DNA of 23,127 bases from Caryophanales bacterium UBA6985 (GTDB lineage: Bacteria > Bacillota_I > Bacilli_A > RF39 > UBA660). The stretch lies in the NCBI GenBank assembly GCA_002450035.1, contig DJYF01000016.1, positions 1 to 23,127 of the forward strand. The letters run 5' to 3'. Each line of letters starts with the position of its first letter. Positions within the stretch are counted from its first letter, which is position 1. Positions 1 through 7,607 of this stretch are shown here, piece by piece. The position numbers were made by a program, and so were the translations under genes. A model generated the notes under the pieces. It was not told the DNA's origin and did no database searches. It saw only the letters and a program-made list of their open reading frames with translations.

Positions 1-855
1 AAATATGCTTATGCAATTGAATATGATGCAATTAATCCATTACAAATGTATCCAAGTGAAGAATCTAAAGTAATTAAGAATCTTTATACTGCTGGACAAA
101 TAAATGGTACTTCTGGTTATGAAGAAGCTGCTGGTCAAGGTTTAATTGCAGGACTTAATGCTGGTTTAAGAGTAAGAGGATTAGATCCTTTAATCTTAAG
201 AAGAGATGAATCGTATATTGGTGTACTATTAGATGATTTAACTACTAAAGGTACTAAAGAACCTTATAGATTACTTACTAGTAGAGCAGAATATAGACTT
301 ATATTAAGACATGATAATGCAGATCTTAGACTAAGAGACTACGGTTATAAATATGGTCTTATAACTCAAGAACAAAAGGATAGACTTGATAAGAAGAGAA
401 GCGATATAGCTAAACTAATAGAAAGTCTTAAAAATATTAGAATTACTTCTAAGAATGAATCTGAAGAATTAGTAGAAGCAATTGGTGAATTAACTAATGG
501 TGTTTCTTTATATGATTTACTTAAGAGACCTGAAGTTAAAATAAATGATTTATATTCTTATATTGAAGAAGAATACTCTCCTGAGATTCTTGAAATAGTA
601 GAAGTACAAGTTAAGTATGAAGGATATATTAATAACACATTAAAAGAAGTAGATAGAATGTTAAAGTTAGAATCTAAAAAGATTCCTGAAGACATTGATT
701 ATGATAAAGTTAAGAACTTGGCTAGTGAAGCAAGACAAAAGTTAAAATTAGTTAAACCTTTAACAATTGCTCAAGCAACACGTATAAGTGGTGTTAATCC
801 AGCTGATATTAGTATTCTTGCAATGTATTTAAAAAAAGAATATCCTAATCAATAA
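1..855 (+). CDS. mnmG: MnmG (GidA), C-terminal part, 5' end outside window
   Basis: Open from base 1 in frame, so the gene starts before the window; the visible part is 284 residues. MnmG is the FAD-binding partner of MnmE and together they install the carboxymethylaminomethyl or aminomethyl group on U34 of certain tRNAs. Seen here: the C-terminal FAD-contact segment ([14 protein letters not shown]), the TSRAEYRL(I)[10 protein letters not shown] block and the helical C-terminal domain with [10 protein letters not shown]. These are hallmark MnmG sequences. rsmG follows after 11 bases, the usual arrangement near the origin region of Bacillota. The first methionine inside the window (base 46) is internal, because the preceding in-frame codons ([15 protein letters not shown]) already match the family. 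Confidence 0.97.
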   Translation, partial: KYAYAIEYDAINPLQMYPSEESKVIKNLYTAGQINGTSGYEEAAGQGLIAGLNAGLRVRGLDPLILRRDESYIGVLLDDLTTKGTKEPYRLLTSRAEYRLILRHDNADLRLRDYGYKYGLITQEQKDRLDKKRSDIAKLIESLKNIRITSKNESEELVEAIGELTNGVSLYDLLKRPEVKINDLYSYIEEEYSPEILEIVEVQVKYEGYINNTLKEVDRMLKLESKKIPEDIDYDKVKNLASEARQKLKLVKPLTIAQATRISGVNPADISILAMYLKKEYPNQ

Positions 856-866
856 TAGGAGAGCAT

Positions 867-1598
867 ATGAATATAGATAAATTTGTTCAAGAATTAAAGA
901 AAATTAATATTAATATAACTGATAAACAATTAAATGATTTAAATGTTTATGCAAACTTTCTAATTGAATTTAATAGTCATACTAATTTAACAGCGATTAC
1001 TGAGATGGATGAAATATATTTAAAACATTTTTATGATTCTCTTATACTTGCTAAATATATCAATTTAAATGAAGTAAAAACTCTAATTGATATAGGAACA
1101 GGTGCAGGATTTCCTGGAATGGTTTTAAAAATAGTATTTCCAAATTTAGATGTAACTCTTTTAGATTCAAATAATAAAAAGTTAAAATTCTTAGATGAAT
1201 TAATTAATAAATTGGATTTAAAAGGTGTTAGAACGGTATATACACGAGCAGAAGAATTTGCTCGTAAAGGTAATATTGAAAAGTATGACTTAGTAACTAG
1301 TAGAGCAGTAGCTGCTTTACCTGTGTTAAGTGAATTATGTTTACCATTAACAAAGGTAAATGGAATATTCTTTGCTTTAAAGGGTAGTAATGGTGAAGAA
1401 GAATTAAAATTATCTAATAACATAATAAGTAAGTTAAATGGAAAAGTAGAGTATATTGATAAATTTAATTTAGCAGATACTGATGAAGGTAGAACTGCTG
1501 TATCTATACGTAAAATAGGTAAAAATCCAAACGGTTATCCTAGAGATTATGGTAAAATAAAAAAAGACTACCAACGAATGATAAATGGAAATAAATAG
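867..1598 (+). CDS. rsmG: 16S rRNA (guanine-N7) methyltransferase RsmG
   Basis: 243 residues, normal length. RsmG uses S-adenosylmethionine to methylate N7 of G527 (E. coli numbering) in 16S rRNA; loss in other bacteria gives low-level streptomycin resistance. The Rossmann SAM motif (LIDIGTGAGFPGMVL) lies near residue 72, followed by the acidic TLLDSNNKKLKFL strand and the VTSRAVAALPVL segment typical of the family. The ATG at 867 is preceded by AGGAG at 857-861, five bases away, and sits 11 bases after the mnmG stop, so it is probably co-transcribed with mnmG. A hairpin overlapping the stop codon probably ends the operon. Confidence 0.96.
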   Translation: MNIDKFVQELKKININITDKQLNDLNVYANFLIEFNSHTNLTAITEMDEIYLKHFYDSLILAKYINLNEVKTLIDIGTGAGFPGMVLKIVFPNLDVTLLDSNNKKLKFLDELINKLDLKGVRTVYTRAEEFARKGNIEKYDLVTSRAVAALPVLSELCLPLTKVNGIFFALKGSNGEEELKLSNNIISKLNGKVEYIDKFNLADTDEGRTAVSIRKIGKNPNGYPRDYGKIKKDYQRMINGNK

Positions 1599-1612
1599 TT
1601 TCCATTTTCTTT
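1584..1612 (+). terminator. Intrinsic terminator after rsmG
   Basis: The stem AATGGAAA (1584-1591) pairs with TTTCCATT (1599-1606), followed by TTCTTTT. The rsmG stop codon lies in the loop. The T-run is interrupted, so some readthrough into the next gene is possible. Confidence 0.6.
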
Positions 1613-1622
1613 TGTAAGGCAA

Positions 1623-1651
1623 TTGTAAAAAGAATAAAAATAAAGTAATAT
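1623..1651 (+). promoter_or_regulatory. Likely sigma-A promoter of the noc-like gene
   Basis: TTGTAA (1623-1628), 17 bases, TAATAT (1646-1651), then a Shine-Dalgarno AAGGTGA at 1666-1672 ahead of the ATG at 1679. Hexamers and spacing are near consensus, but this genome is AT-rich, so chance matches are common. Confidence 0.55.
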
Positions 1652-1678
1652 TAATATAGAATAGGAAGGTGAAATCTT

Positions 1679-2806
1679 ATGAAAATGGAATCTCAGATTA
1701 GACTTGTAAACATTGAACAAATAATTCCAAATAGATTTCAACCTAGACTAACATTTAGTCAAGCTGCTTTGATGGAATTATCTTCTTCAATTAGAAGTCA
1801 TGGTATTATTCAACCATTAACAGTAAGAAGAATTGGCGATAAATATGAAATAATTGCTGGTGAAAGAAGATATAAAGCTGCTCAACTTGCAGGTTTAACT
1901 CAAGTACCAGTTATTATTACTGATTTAAATGATAATGATTCAGCAGAAGTTGCTATTATTGAGAATACACATAGAAAAGATATGACTCCAATAGAGGAGG
2001 CTAAATCTTATAAAAAATTACTTGATAGAAAGTATGTAACTCAAGAACAACTAGCTGCTAGACTTGGTATAAGTCAATCAGCTATTGCTAATAAACTTAG
2101 ACTACTTAATCTAGATCCTGCAGTACAAGATGCTTTATCAAATGAAAAGATAAGTGAAAGACATGCAAGAAGTTTACTTAGACTTACTGATAAATTTAGA
2201 CAAGTAGAATTATTAAATAGAACAATAAGTGAAAGATGGCCTGTTAAAAAACTAGATGATGAAATAGCATCTATTATAGGTGAGTATTCATCAAATAAAG
2301 CTGATTTAGTAGGCGGAATAAATGTTAATAAAAATGATATAGATGTTGAGAAAGTAATGGAAGAAACATCTAATATCGATAATCCTAAAGATTTTAATGA
2401 ATATAAGTATGGTGCATATAAACCTAATAATAACGTATTCTTAAATGATTTAGAGAGTTCATCAGTTAATATGAATGGAGGAGTTAACTTTGGTGTTAAT
2501 CCTTTCAGTGGTGCTGGAATTCATAAGAAAATTGATGAAGATATTGATTTACTTGAATTAGATGATGATGAAGATGTATCTAGTGATCAAGTAAGTAAAG
2601 ATGATAAAAAAGAAGAAGAAAAGGGTATTGAAAAAGTAACATATAATACAACTGATGATGTTATGCGTGGTATAAAGGATATGGTTGCTAACGCAAATGA
2701 AAATGGTGTTGAAGTATTAAAAGAAGAGTTTGCTTTTGATGATATGTATCAATTTGTTATTAGAATACCTAGAGTAAAACATACAAATAATCAAGACCAA
2801 AAGTAA
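1679..2806 (+). CDS. Noc/ParB-family DNA-binding CTPase with long acidic linker
   Basis: 375 residues. ParB-family proteins load on DNA at a specific site and slide as CTP-dependent clamps; Noc keeps the division ring off the nucleoid, Spo0J/ParB segregates origins. The CTP-binding signatures are present: IPNRFQPR (16-23), AGERRYKAA (60-68) and ENTHRKDMTPIEEA (95-108). The helix-turn-helix GISQSAIANKLRLL (130-143) and KISERHARSLL (157-167) follow. The wording of these motifs and the position after rsmG favour Noc over Spo0J. Two features are odd. The protein starts just before the CTPase fold and so lacks the N-terminal amphipathic helix by which Bacillus Noc touches the membrane. Residues about 205-320 are a long, acidic, probably disordered stretch before a conserved-looking tail (MYQFVIRIP). 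No parA or second parB is in view. Confidence 0.87.
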   Translation: MKMESQIRLVNIEQIIPNRFQPRLTFSQAALMELSSSIRSHGIIQPLTVRRIGDKYEIIAGERRYKAAQLAGLTQVPVIITDLNDNDSAEVAIIENTHRKDMTPIEEAKSYKKLLDRKYVTQEQLAARLGISQSAIANKLRLLNLDPAVQDALSNEKISERHARSLLRLTDKFRQVELLNRTISERWPVKKLDDEIASIIGEYSSNKADLVGGINVNKNDIDVEKVMEETSNIDNPKDFNEYKYGAYKPNNNVFLNDLESSSVNMNGGVNFGVNPFSGAGIHKKIDEDIDLLELDDDEDVSSDQVSKDDKKEEEKGIEKVTYNTTDDVMRGIKDMVANANENGVEVLKEEFAFDDMYQFVIRIPRVKHTNNQDQK

Positions 2807-2818
2807 TTGGTCTTTTTA
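2793..2818 (+). terminator. Intrinsic terminator after the noc-like gene
   Basis: AAGACCAA (2793-2800), loop AAGTAA, TTGGTCTT (2807-2814) and a T-rich tail. The stem begins inside the last codons of the gene. The next gene starts only 28 bases after the noc-like stop with no clear promoter of its own, so it may depend on readthrough. Confidence 0.8.
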
Positions 2819-2834
2819 TTTTATAGGAGGAAAT

Positions 2835-3176
2835 ATGAATAAACTAAAAATGAAACTAATATCTAATGGGGAAGTTAAATTAGAAGGTGAGTCTAATTAT
2901 CAAATTGTTAATAACAAAATGATATTTAGAGTAGATAATTCTAATTATTATATCGATTTATATAAAAAAACTTTCGAAAAAAGAAATATTGATACAAATA
3001 TTTTAATAGATATTAGTAATAAAACAATGATTTTAAAATTAGTTAATCATCCAGGATCAATAGACTTAGAATTAACTAAATATGTCTTTGAAAATGTGGA
3101 TAATGAAATAAAAATAGATTATTCGTATTTTCTTGAGGAAAATATGAATAATTCTATACATATTAATTTATATTGA
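2835..3176 (+). CDS. ywiB: DUF1934 (YwiB-like) small beta-barrel protein
   Basis: 113 residues, soluble, with alternating hydrophobic strands (MKLISNGEVKLEGES, KMIFRVDNSNYYIDL, MILKLVNHPGSIDLELTKYVFE) that fit the calycin-like barrel of the DUF1934/YwiB family. The function of the family is not established. The assignment leans on size, strand pattern and context: in Bacillus ywiB sits close to rpoE, and here rpoE is the next gene. AGGAGG at 2825-2830 lies four bases before the ATG. The gene ends on TGA, and that codon lies inside the -35 element of the rpoE promoter. Confidence 0.7.
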   Translation: MNKLKMKLISNGEVKLEGESNYQIVNNKMIFRVDNSNYYIDLYKKTFEKRNIDTNILIDISNKTMILKLVNHPGSIDLELTKYVFENVDNEIKIDYSYFLEENMNNSIHINLY

Positions 3177-3200
3177 CATGACTTAATTCTATGCTATAAT
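3173..3200 (+). promoter_or_regulatory. Strong sigma-A promoter of rpoE
   Basis: TTGACA (3173-3178), 16 bases, TATAAT (3195-3200) with TGC directly before it, giving an extended -10. This is close to perfect consensus. The -35 overlaps the stop codon of the upstream gene. Confidence 0.9.
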
Positions 3201-3242
3201 CTATATGTTTAATATAAATCAATGGATTTAGGAGGAAAAGAA

Positions 3243-3689
3243 ATGGCAATACAAGCATTAACTGAAGAACAGTTAGAAAATATGTCTTATTCAGACGTAG
3301 CAAAATATGTTTTGGAAAATAGTAATAAACCATTAACAATTCAAGATTTATTTAAGAAAGTGATTAAATTAATGAATTTATCAGAAAGTGAATTAGAAGA
3401 TAGAATATTTGACTTCTTCCAATTACTTTCAAATGATCATAATTTTATTATGTTAGAAAAAGGTATGTGGGATTTAACAATCAGACATTCAAATAAAATT
3501 TCTATTTCTAAAGAATCATTAAGCGATGAAGATGATGAAGATGAAAGTGAACTTGAAGAAGATATTGATGAAGAAGAAAATAATTCTGAAGTTAACTATG
3601 ATGACGATTCTCTTGATGATGATTTAGAAGAAGATGACTATAAAGATTTAGTTATCGTAAATGATGATGAATTAGATCAAGAATCTTAG
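3243..3689 (+). CDS. rpoE: RNA polymerase delta subunit RpoE
   Basis: 148 residues from the ATG at 3243. Delta binds RNA polymerase of Bacillota, displaces RNA from the enzyme and increases recycling and promoter selectivity. The N-terminal HARE-HTH domain (about residues 10-85, with YSDVAKYVLE, IQDLFKKVIKLM and LEKGMWDL) is followed by a highly acidic disordered tail rich in Asp and Glu, which is the family hallmark. An in-frame ATG at 3222 is too close to the promoter and has no ribosome site; AGGAGG at 3230-3235 fits the 3243 start. A strong dedicated promoter precedes it. No terminator is seen before prfA. Confidence 0.95.
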   Translation: MAIQALTEEQLENMSYSDVAKYVLENSNKPLTIQDLFKKVIKLMNLSESELEDRIFDFFQLLSNDHNFIMLEKGMWDLTIRHSNKISISKESLSDEDDEDESELEEDIDEEENNSEVNYDDDSLDDDLEEDDYKDLVIVNDDELDQES

Positions 3690-3734
3690 CTTAATTACTT
3701 TAAATATATATATTAAAGGAATGAGGTTAAGAAA

Positions 3735-4799
3735 ATGAATGAAAGATTAGATATATTAGAAAAAAGATATAATGAAATAGTTAAAGAATTAGGTGATCCT
3801 GAAGTATTATCAGATTATTCTAAAACTTTAGAGTTATCTAAAGAAAAGGGTAGACTTGAACCAACTATTAGTAAATATAATGAGTATAAGAATTTAAAGG
3901 AAGAAATAGAAGGTCTTAAAGACATGGTTAATGATCCTGAGATGGGAGAAATGGCAAGACTTGAGTTAGAAGAAAATCAAAGTAAACTTTCTACTGTTGA
4001 AGATGAATTACAAGTTCTATTGATTCCTAAAGATCCTAATGATGAAAAGAACATTATTATGGAAATAAGAGGAGCTGCAGGTGGAGATGAAGCTAATATC
4101 TTTGCTGGAGACTTATTTAGAATGTATTCATTATATGCTCAAAAGAATGGTTGGAAGATTGAAGTACTTAATGAAGAAGCTGGTACTGCTGGAGGATTCT
4201 CTCAAATTGAATTCATGGTTAAAGGAGATTCAGTTTATTCGAAATTAAAATATGAATCAGGAGCTCATAGAGTACAAAGAGTACCTGTAACTGAATCAAA
4301 TGGTAGAATTCAAACATCTACTGCAACAGTTGCAGTTATGCCTGAGGCAGAAGATATTGATTTCAAACTTAATATGGATGAAATAAGAGTAGATATTACA
4401 CGTGCATCAGGTAATGGTGGTCAAGGTGTAAATACTACTGACTCAGCTGTAAGACTTACACATATTCCAACAGGAATAATTGTTTATTCTCAACAAGAAA
4501 GAAGTCAAATAAAGAATAAAGAAATTGCTATGAAGATTATGGCATCTCGTTTATATGACTTACAATTAAGAGAAAAAGCAGAAAAAGAAGGGGATATGAG
4601 AAGAAGTTTAATTGGATCTGGTGATAGATCAGAGAAAATTAGAACTTATAACTATCCTCAAAATAGAGTAACAGATCATAGAATTGGTTTCACTATTATG
4701 CAACTTGATAGAATTATCAATGGAGACTTAGATCCAATTATTGATGCTCTTATAACTGAAGATCAAAGAAAGAAACTTGAGAGTGATGAAACCAAATAA
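3735..4799 (+). CDS. prfA: Peptide chain release factor 1
   Basis: 354 residues, full length. RF1 reads UAA and UAG in the ribosomal A site and triggers peptide release. The GGQ catalytic motif is at 228-230 inside GNGGQGVNTT, and the stop-codon PxT motif is PVT at 184-186. Residue 193, histidine in well-studied RF1 proteins (GRIHTS), is glutamine here (GRIQTS). GAGG at 3723-3726 precedes the ATG by eight bases. The gene overlaps prmC, which methylates the glutamine of the GGQ motif, so the two are co-translated. Confidence 0.97.
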   Translation: MNERLDILEKRYNEIVKELGDPEVLSDYSKTLELSKEKGRLEPTISKYNEYKNLKEEIEGLKDMVNDPEMGEMARLELEENQSKLSTVEDELQVLLIPKDPNDEKNIIMEIRGAAGGDEANIFAGDLFRMYSLYAQKNGWKIEVLNEEAGTAGGFSQIEFMVKGDSVYSKLKYESGAHRVQRVPVTESNGRIQTSTATVAVMPEAEDIDFKLNMDEIRVDITRASGNGGQGVNTTDSAVRLTHIPTGIIVYSQQERSQIKNKEIAMKIMASRLYDLQLREKAEKEGDMRRSLIGSGDRSEKIRTYNYPQNRVTDHRIGFTIMQLDRIINGDLDPIIDALITEDQRKKLESDETK

Positions 4800-5517
4800 T
4801 ATTACTGATAATGATTGGAAACTATTAAAAAAGAAATATAAGAATATAAATCCTGTTATAAAAAAACTAGAAAAGCATTATCCAGTTCAATATTTAATTG
4901 GTGATGTAGACTTCTATGGTTATAAAATAAAAGTTAAAAAAGGTGTATTAATACCTAGATTTGAAACTGAAGAGTTAGTAAGTAAAACTTTATCTTATAT
5001 AAAGAAATACAAACTAGAAAATGCTTCTGTTCTTGATATAGGAACAGGAACTGGTTGTATACCAGTTGCATTGAAGGGTGAACTTAATACACTTAATATA
5101 ACTGCAATTGATTATTCTCTTAAAGCAATTAGACTTGCAAGGAATAATGCAAGAATTAATCATGCAGATATAACGTTTATAATGAAGAATTTATATAAAT
5201 ATAAGCCAATTAATAAATATGATGTAATTATTTCTAATCCTCCTTATGTAGATAAGGAGGAAGTTGTATCTCCTGAGGTTAAATATGAACCTAAAGGTGC
5301 AATATTTGCTGATGATAAAGGAATGGAACATTATAAATTTATTATTAATAACTATTATAAGTATTTAAATGAAAAATTTATAATAGCTTTTGAAATAGGA
5401 TATAATCATGGAGAAGCTTTAACAAAAATTGCTAAGGATAAATTTCCTAATGCAATAGTTAAAGTTGAAAAAGATTTATCAGGTTTTGATAGATATTTAT
5501 TTATAATTAATAAATAG
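4786..5517 (+). CDS. prmC: Release factor glutamine methyltransferase PrmC, short N-terminus
   Basis: 243 residues from the ATG at 4786. PrmC methylates the GGQ glutamine of RF1 and RF2 using S-adenosylmethionine. Visible motifs are PVQYLIG and FYGYKIKV (33-50), IPRFETEEL (56-64), the SAM motif LDIGTGTGCIPVAL (83-96) and the catalytic NPPY (151-154). The usual five-helix N-terminal substrate-binding domain of about 75-80 residues is cut to about 32, with most of it missing before PVQYLIG. Starts at TTG 4777 or GTG 4783 are possible but would add only a few residues. It overlaps the end of prfA by 14 bases, indicating translational coupling. Confidence 0.93.
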   Translation: MKPNNITDNDWKLLKKKYKNINPVIKKLEKHYPVQYLIGDVDFYGYKIKVKKGVLIPRFETEELVSKTLSYIKKYKLENASVLDIGTGTGCIPVALKGELNTLNITAIDYSLKAIRLARNNARINHADITFIMKNLYKYKPINKYDVIISNPPYVDKEEVVSPEVKYEPKGAIFADDKGMEHYKFIINNYYKYLNEKFIIAFEIGYNHGEALTKIAKDKFPNAIVKVEKDLSGFDRYLFIINK

Positions 5518-5543
5518 ATAAGGTAATACTTATCTATTTTTTG
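5513..5543 (+). terminator. Intrinsic terminator after prmC
   Basis: AATAGATAAG (5513-5522), loop GTAATA, CTTATCTATT (5529-5538) then TTTTG. The ten-base stem includes the prmC stop codon. Confidence 0.85.
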
Positions 5544-5591
5544 TTGTGTAAAGACATGTATTATTTTTGTAAATAAGTGATATATATAGTT

Positions 5592-5597
5592 TATAAT
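5592..5597 (+). promoter_or_regulatory. Probable -10 element of murA
   Basis: Perfect TATAAT, 22 bases before the murA start. I see no convincing -35 hexamer at 16-18 bases upstream. Confidence 0.45.
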
Positions 5598-5619
5598 ATG
5601 GTTAAGAGGTGAGATATAA

Positions 5620-6873
5620 GTGAAAAAACTTATTATTGAAGGTGGTAGAGAATTAAGTGGTACTATTAATATAAGTGGTGCTAAGAATTCTGTTGTTGCT
5701 TTAATTCCAGCTGCTATTTTAACTAAAGGAAAGTGTGTAATTAGAAATGTTCCTAATATATCTGATGTTAATACATTAATAGATATAATGAAATTCTTAG
5801 GATCAGATATAAAATATGAAGACGAAACTGTTTATATAGATAATAAAAATGTTAAAAATAAATTTATACCTGATGAGTATGCTAATAAATTAAGAGCATC
5901 TTATTATTTCATGGGTTCTTTACTTGGTTTATTTGGAAAAGTAGATATTGCATCTCCTGGAGGATGTGTAATAGGTTCTAGACCAATTGATTTTCATCTA
6001 AAGAGTTTTGAAAAGATGGGAGCTAAAGTAAGTGAATCTAATAATGAATTTCATATAAGTTCTAATGGACTTAAGAGTACAGAAGTATTCTTTGATGTAC
6101 CATCTGTTGGTGCAACAATCAATGTTATGATTGCTGCTGTAAGAGCAAAAGGAACTACAAGAATACTTAATGCTGCAAGAGAACCTGAAATAGTTAATAT
6201 TGCAGACTTCTTGATTTCTATGGGAGCTAAAATTACTGGAGCAGGAACTGGTACAGTAATTATTGAAGGAGTAACTGAACTTGGAGATGGGGAAGTAACT
6301 GTTATACCTGATAGAATTGAAGCGGGTACATATGTTATTATTGGAGCTCTTTTAGGTAGAAATTTAAAAGTTGCAGGTGTTGTACCTGAGCATATTTATT
6401 CTCTTCTTTATAAACTTAAAGAAATGGGAGTAAGTTATAAAATTAATGATGATGTTATAACAGTTAAGAAATGTAATAATTTAAAAGCTGTTAATATTAA
6501 GACCACGGTTTATCCTGGTTTTCCAACTGACCTTGGACAACCTCTTAGTTCTCTTTTAACTCAATGTAAGGGCGAGTCTGTTTTTGAAGAAACAATTTAT
6601 GAAAATAGACTAAGACATGTTCCATATTTAAATGGAATGGGTGCAAATATTAATGCGTTAGATAAAAAGGCAGTTATATCAGGACCTACTAAGTTAGTAG
6701 GAAGAAAAGTAAAAGCAACTGATCTTAGAGCAGGAGCATCAATGCTTGTTGCTGGTATGATTGCAAAAGGAACTACAACAGTTAATAATGTAGAACACTT
6801 ACTTAGAGGATATGAGCGAATTGTTGATAAACTTAATAATGTTGGTGCTAACATTAAATTAGTAGATGAATAA
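5620..6873 (+). CDS. murA: UDP-N-acetylglucosamine 1-carboxyvinyltransferase MurA
   Basis: 417 residues, full length. MurA transfers enolpyruvate from phosphoenolpyruvate to UDP-GlcNAc, the first committed step of peptidoglycan synthesis in the cytoplasm. Conserved Lys22 (GAKNS) and the catalytic loop SPGGCVIGSRPIDFH with Cys116 are present; because the Cys is retained, fosfomycin sensitivity is expected of this copy. The C-terminal half shows YPGFPTDLGQP, ENRLRHVPYL and DLRAGASMLVAG, all typical. The start is GTG at 5620, with AAGAGGTGAG (5604-5613) as the ribosome site. It stands alone between two terminators. Confidence 0.97.
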   Translation: MKKLIIEGGRELSGTINISGAKNSVVALIPAAILTKGKCVIRNVPNISDVNTLIDIMKFLGSDIKYEDETVYIDNKNVKNKFIPDEYANKLRASYYFMGSLLGLFGKVDIASPGGCVIGSRPIDFHLKSFEKMGAKVSESNNEFHISSNGLKSTEVFFDVPSVGATINVMIAAVRAKGTTRILNAAREPEIVNIADFLISMGAKITGAGTGTVIIEGVTELGDGEVTVIPDRIEAGTYVIIGALLGRNLKVAGVVPEHIYSLLYKLKEMGVSYKINDDVITVKKCNNLKAVNIKTTVYPGFPTDLGQPLSSLLTQCKGESVFEETIYENRLRHVPYLNGMGANINALDKKAVISGPTKLVGRKVKATDLRAGASMLVAGMIAKGTTTVNNVEHLLRGYERIVDKLNNVGANIKLVDE

Positions 6874-6875
6874 GA

Positions 6876-6899
6876 AAAGAACCTTAGGGTTCTTTTTTA
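6876..6899 (+). terminator. Intrinsic terminator after murA
   Basis: AGAACC (6878-6883), loop TTAG, GGTTCT (6888-6893), followed by six T. Directly after the murA stop codon. Confidence 0.88.
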
Positions 6900-6915
6900 A
6901 TGCTTTCTTTTAATG

Positions 6916-6921
6916 TATAAT
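6916..6921 (+). promoter_or_regulatory. Probable -10 element for the zinc-ribbon/PrsW pair
   Basis: Perfect TATAAT 23 bases before the ATG at 6945, with GTAGGTGA at 6932-6939 as ribosome site. No good -35 is visible because the murA terminator T-run occupies that position. Confidence 0.45.
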
Positions 6922-6944
6922 TTATATGTATAGTAGGTGATTGT

Positions 6945-7607
6945 ATGTTTTGCCCTAATTGTGGTAATAAAATTAGTGATGAAAATGGAATTTCATGTCC
7001 CACTTGTGGATGTGATTTTAGGCCTGCAAGAAATGTTTTTGATCAATGGGTAAAATATTTAGATACACATAAAATGCCTGTTGAGAATAGACAACAGGTT
7101 GATAGAAAACTAAATATGAAGATATTTATACCTGCAATTATAATATATACAATATTTATTGGTTTTTTATTAACGGTTGTAGGTGGAGAAAAACTATCTT
7201 TTTCTACTGATCCATTAGATTCATTTAAAAGTGATTTGAAAAAAAATGAGTTTCAAGAAAAAGAAGAAAACGTATTTGGTCGTATTGATGAAGAAACTGG
7301 AGTGTATTTTGGTTTTAATTTAAACGATGACTATTTCTTCTATGAAGATGATTCAACAAAGTTTAAACTATATTATTTTGATGATAGAGTAAGATGTGAT
7401 TACACAACAGGATATATTGATTATCTTATTGTATATAATATAAAAAGTGGTATAACAGAGTGTTCTTCAAACCCATCAAGTTATAATGTTAATTGTAGTC
7501 TTCTTGAAGGTAGTATTAGACAAAATGCTATAGACTTACAAGATACATTTGATAGTTTATTAAGTAAATTAAATGTTAATAAAGAAGATTTAAGAGGTGA
7601 TAAATAA
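6945..7607 (+). CDS. Zinc-ribbon single-pass membrane protein, function unknown
   Basis: 220 residues. An N-terminal zinc ribbon is clear: CPNC at 3-6 and CPTC at 18-21. A linker leads to one transmembrane helix at about 59-79 (IFIPAIIIYTIFIGFLLTVVGG). The remaining 140 residues are polar and presumably outside the cell, since the positive linker is on the N-terminal side; they contain three cysteines. I do not recognise this outer domain. The stop overlaps the start of the PrsW-like protease by one base (TAATG), so the two are translated together. A sensor or substrate of the protease is a reasonable inference, not shown. Confidence 0.8.
   Translation: MFCPNCGNKISDENGISCPTCGCDFRPARNVFDQWVKYLDTHKMPVENRQQVDRKLNMKIFIPAIIIYTIFIGFLLTVVGGEKLSFSTDPLDSFKSDLKKNEFQEKEENVFGRIDEETGVYFGFNLNDDYFFYEDDSTKFKLYYFDDRVRCDYTTGYIDYLIVYNIKSGITECSSNPSSYNVNCSLLEGSIRQNAIDLQDTFDSLLSKLNVNKEDLRGDK

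Noticed and set aside
1031..1423. 130-codon minus-strand frame inside rsmG
   Set aside because: Antisense shadow of a clear RsmG gene with no ribosome site or family resemblance. Similar shadows inside murA, the two-TM gene and the ATPase gene were dropped likewise.
3174..3176. TGA at the end of the DUF1934 gene read as Trp (genetic code 4)
   Set aside because: All long genes lack in-frame TGA and use TGG for Trp, and a consensus promoter overlaps this stop codon. Standard code fits.
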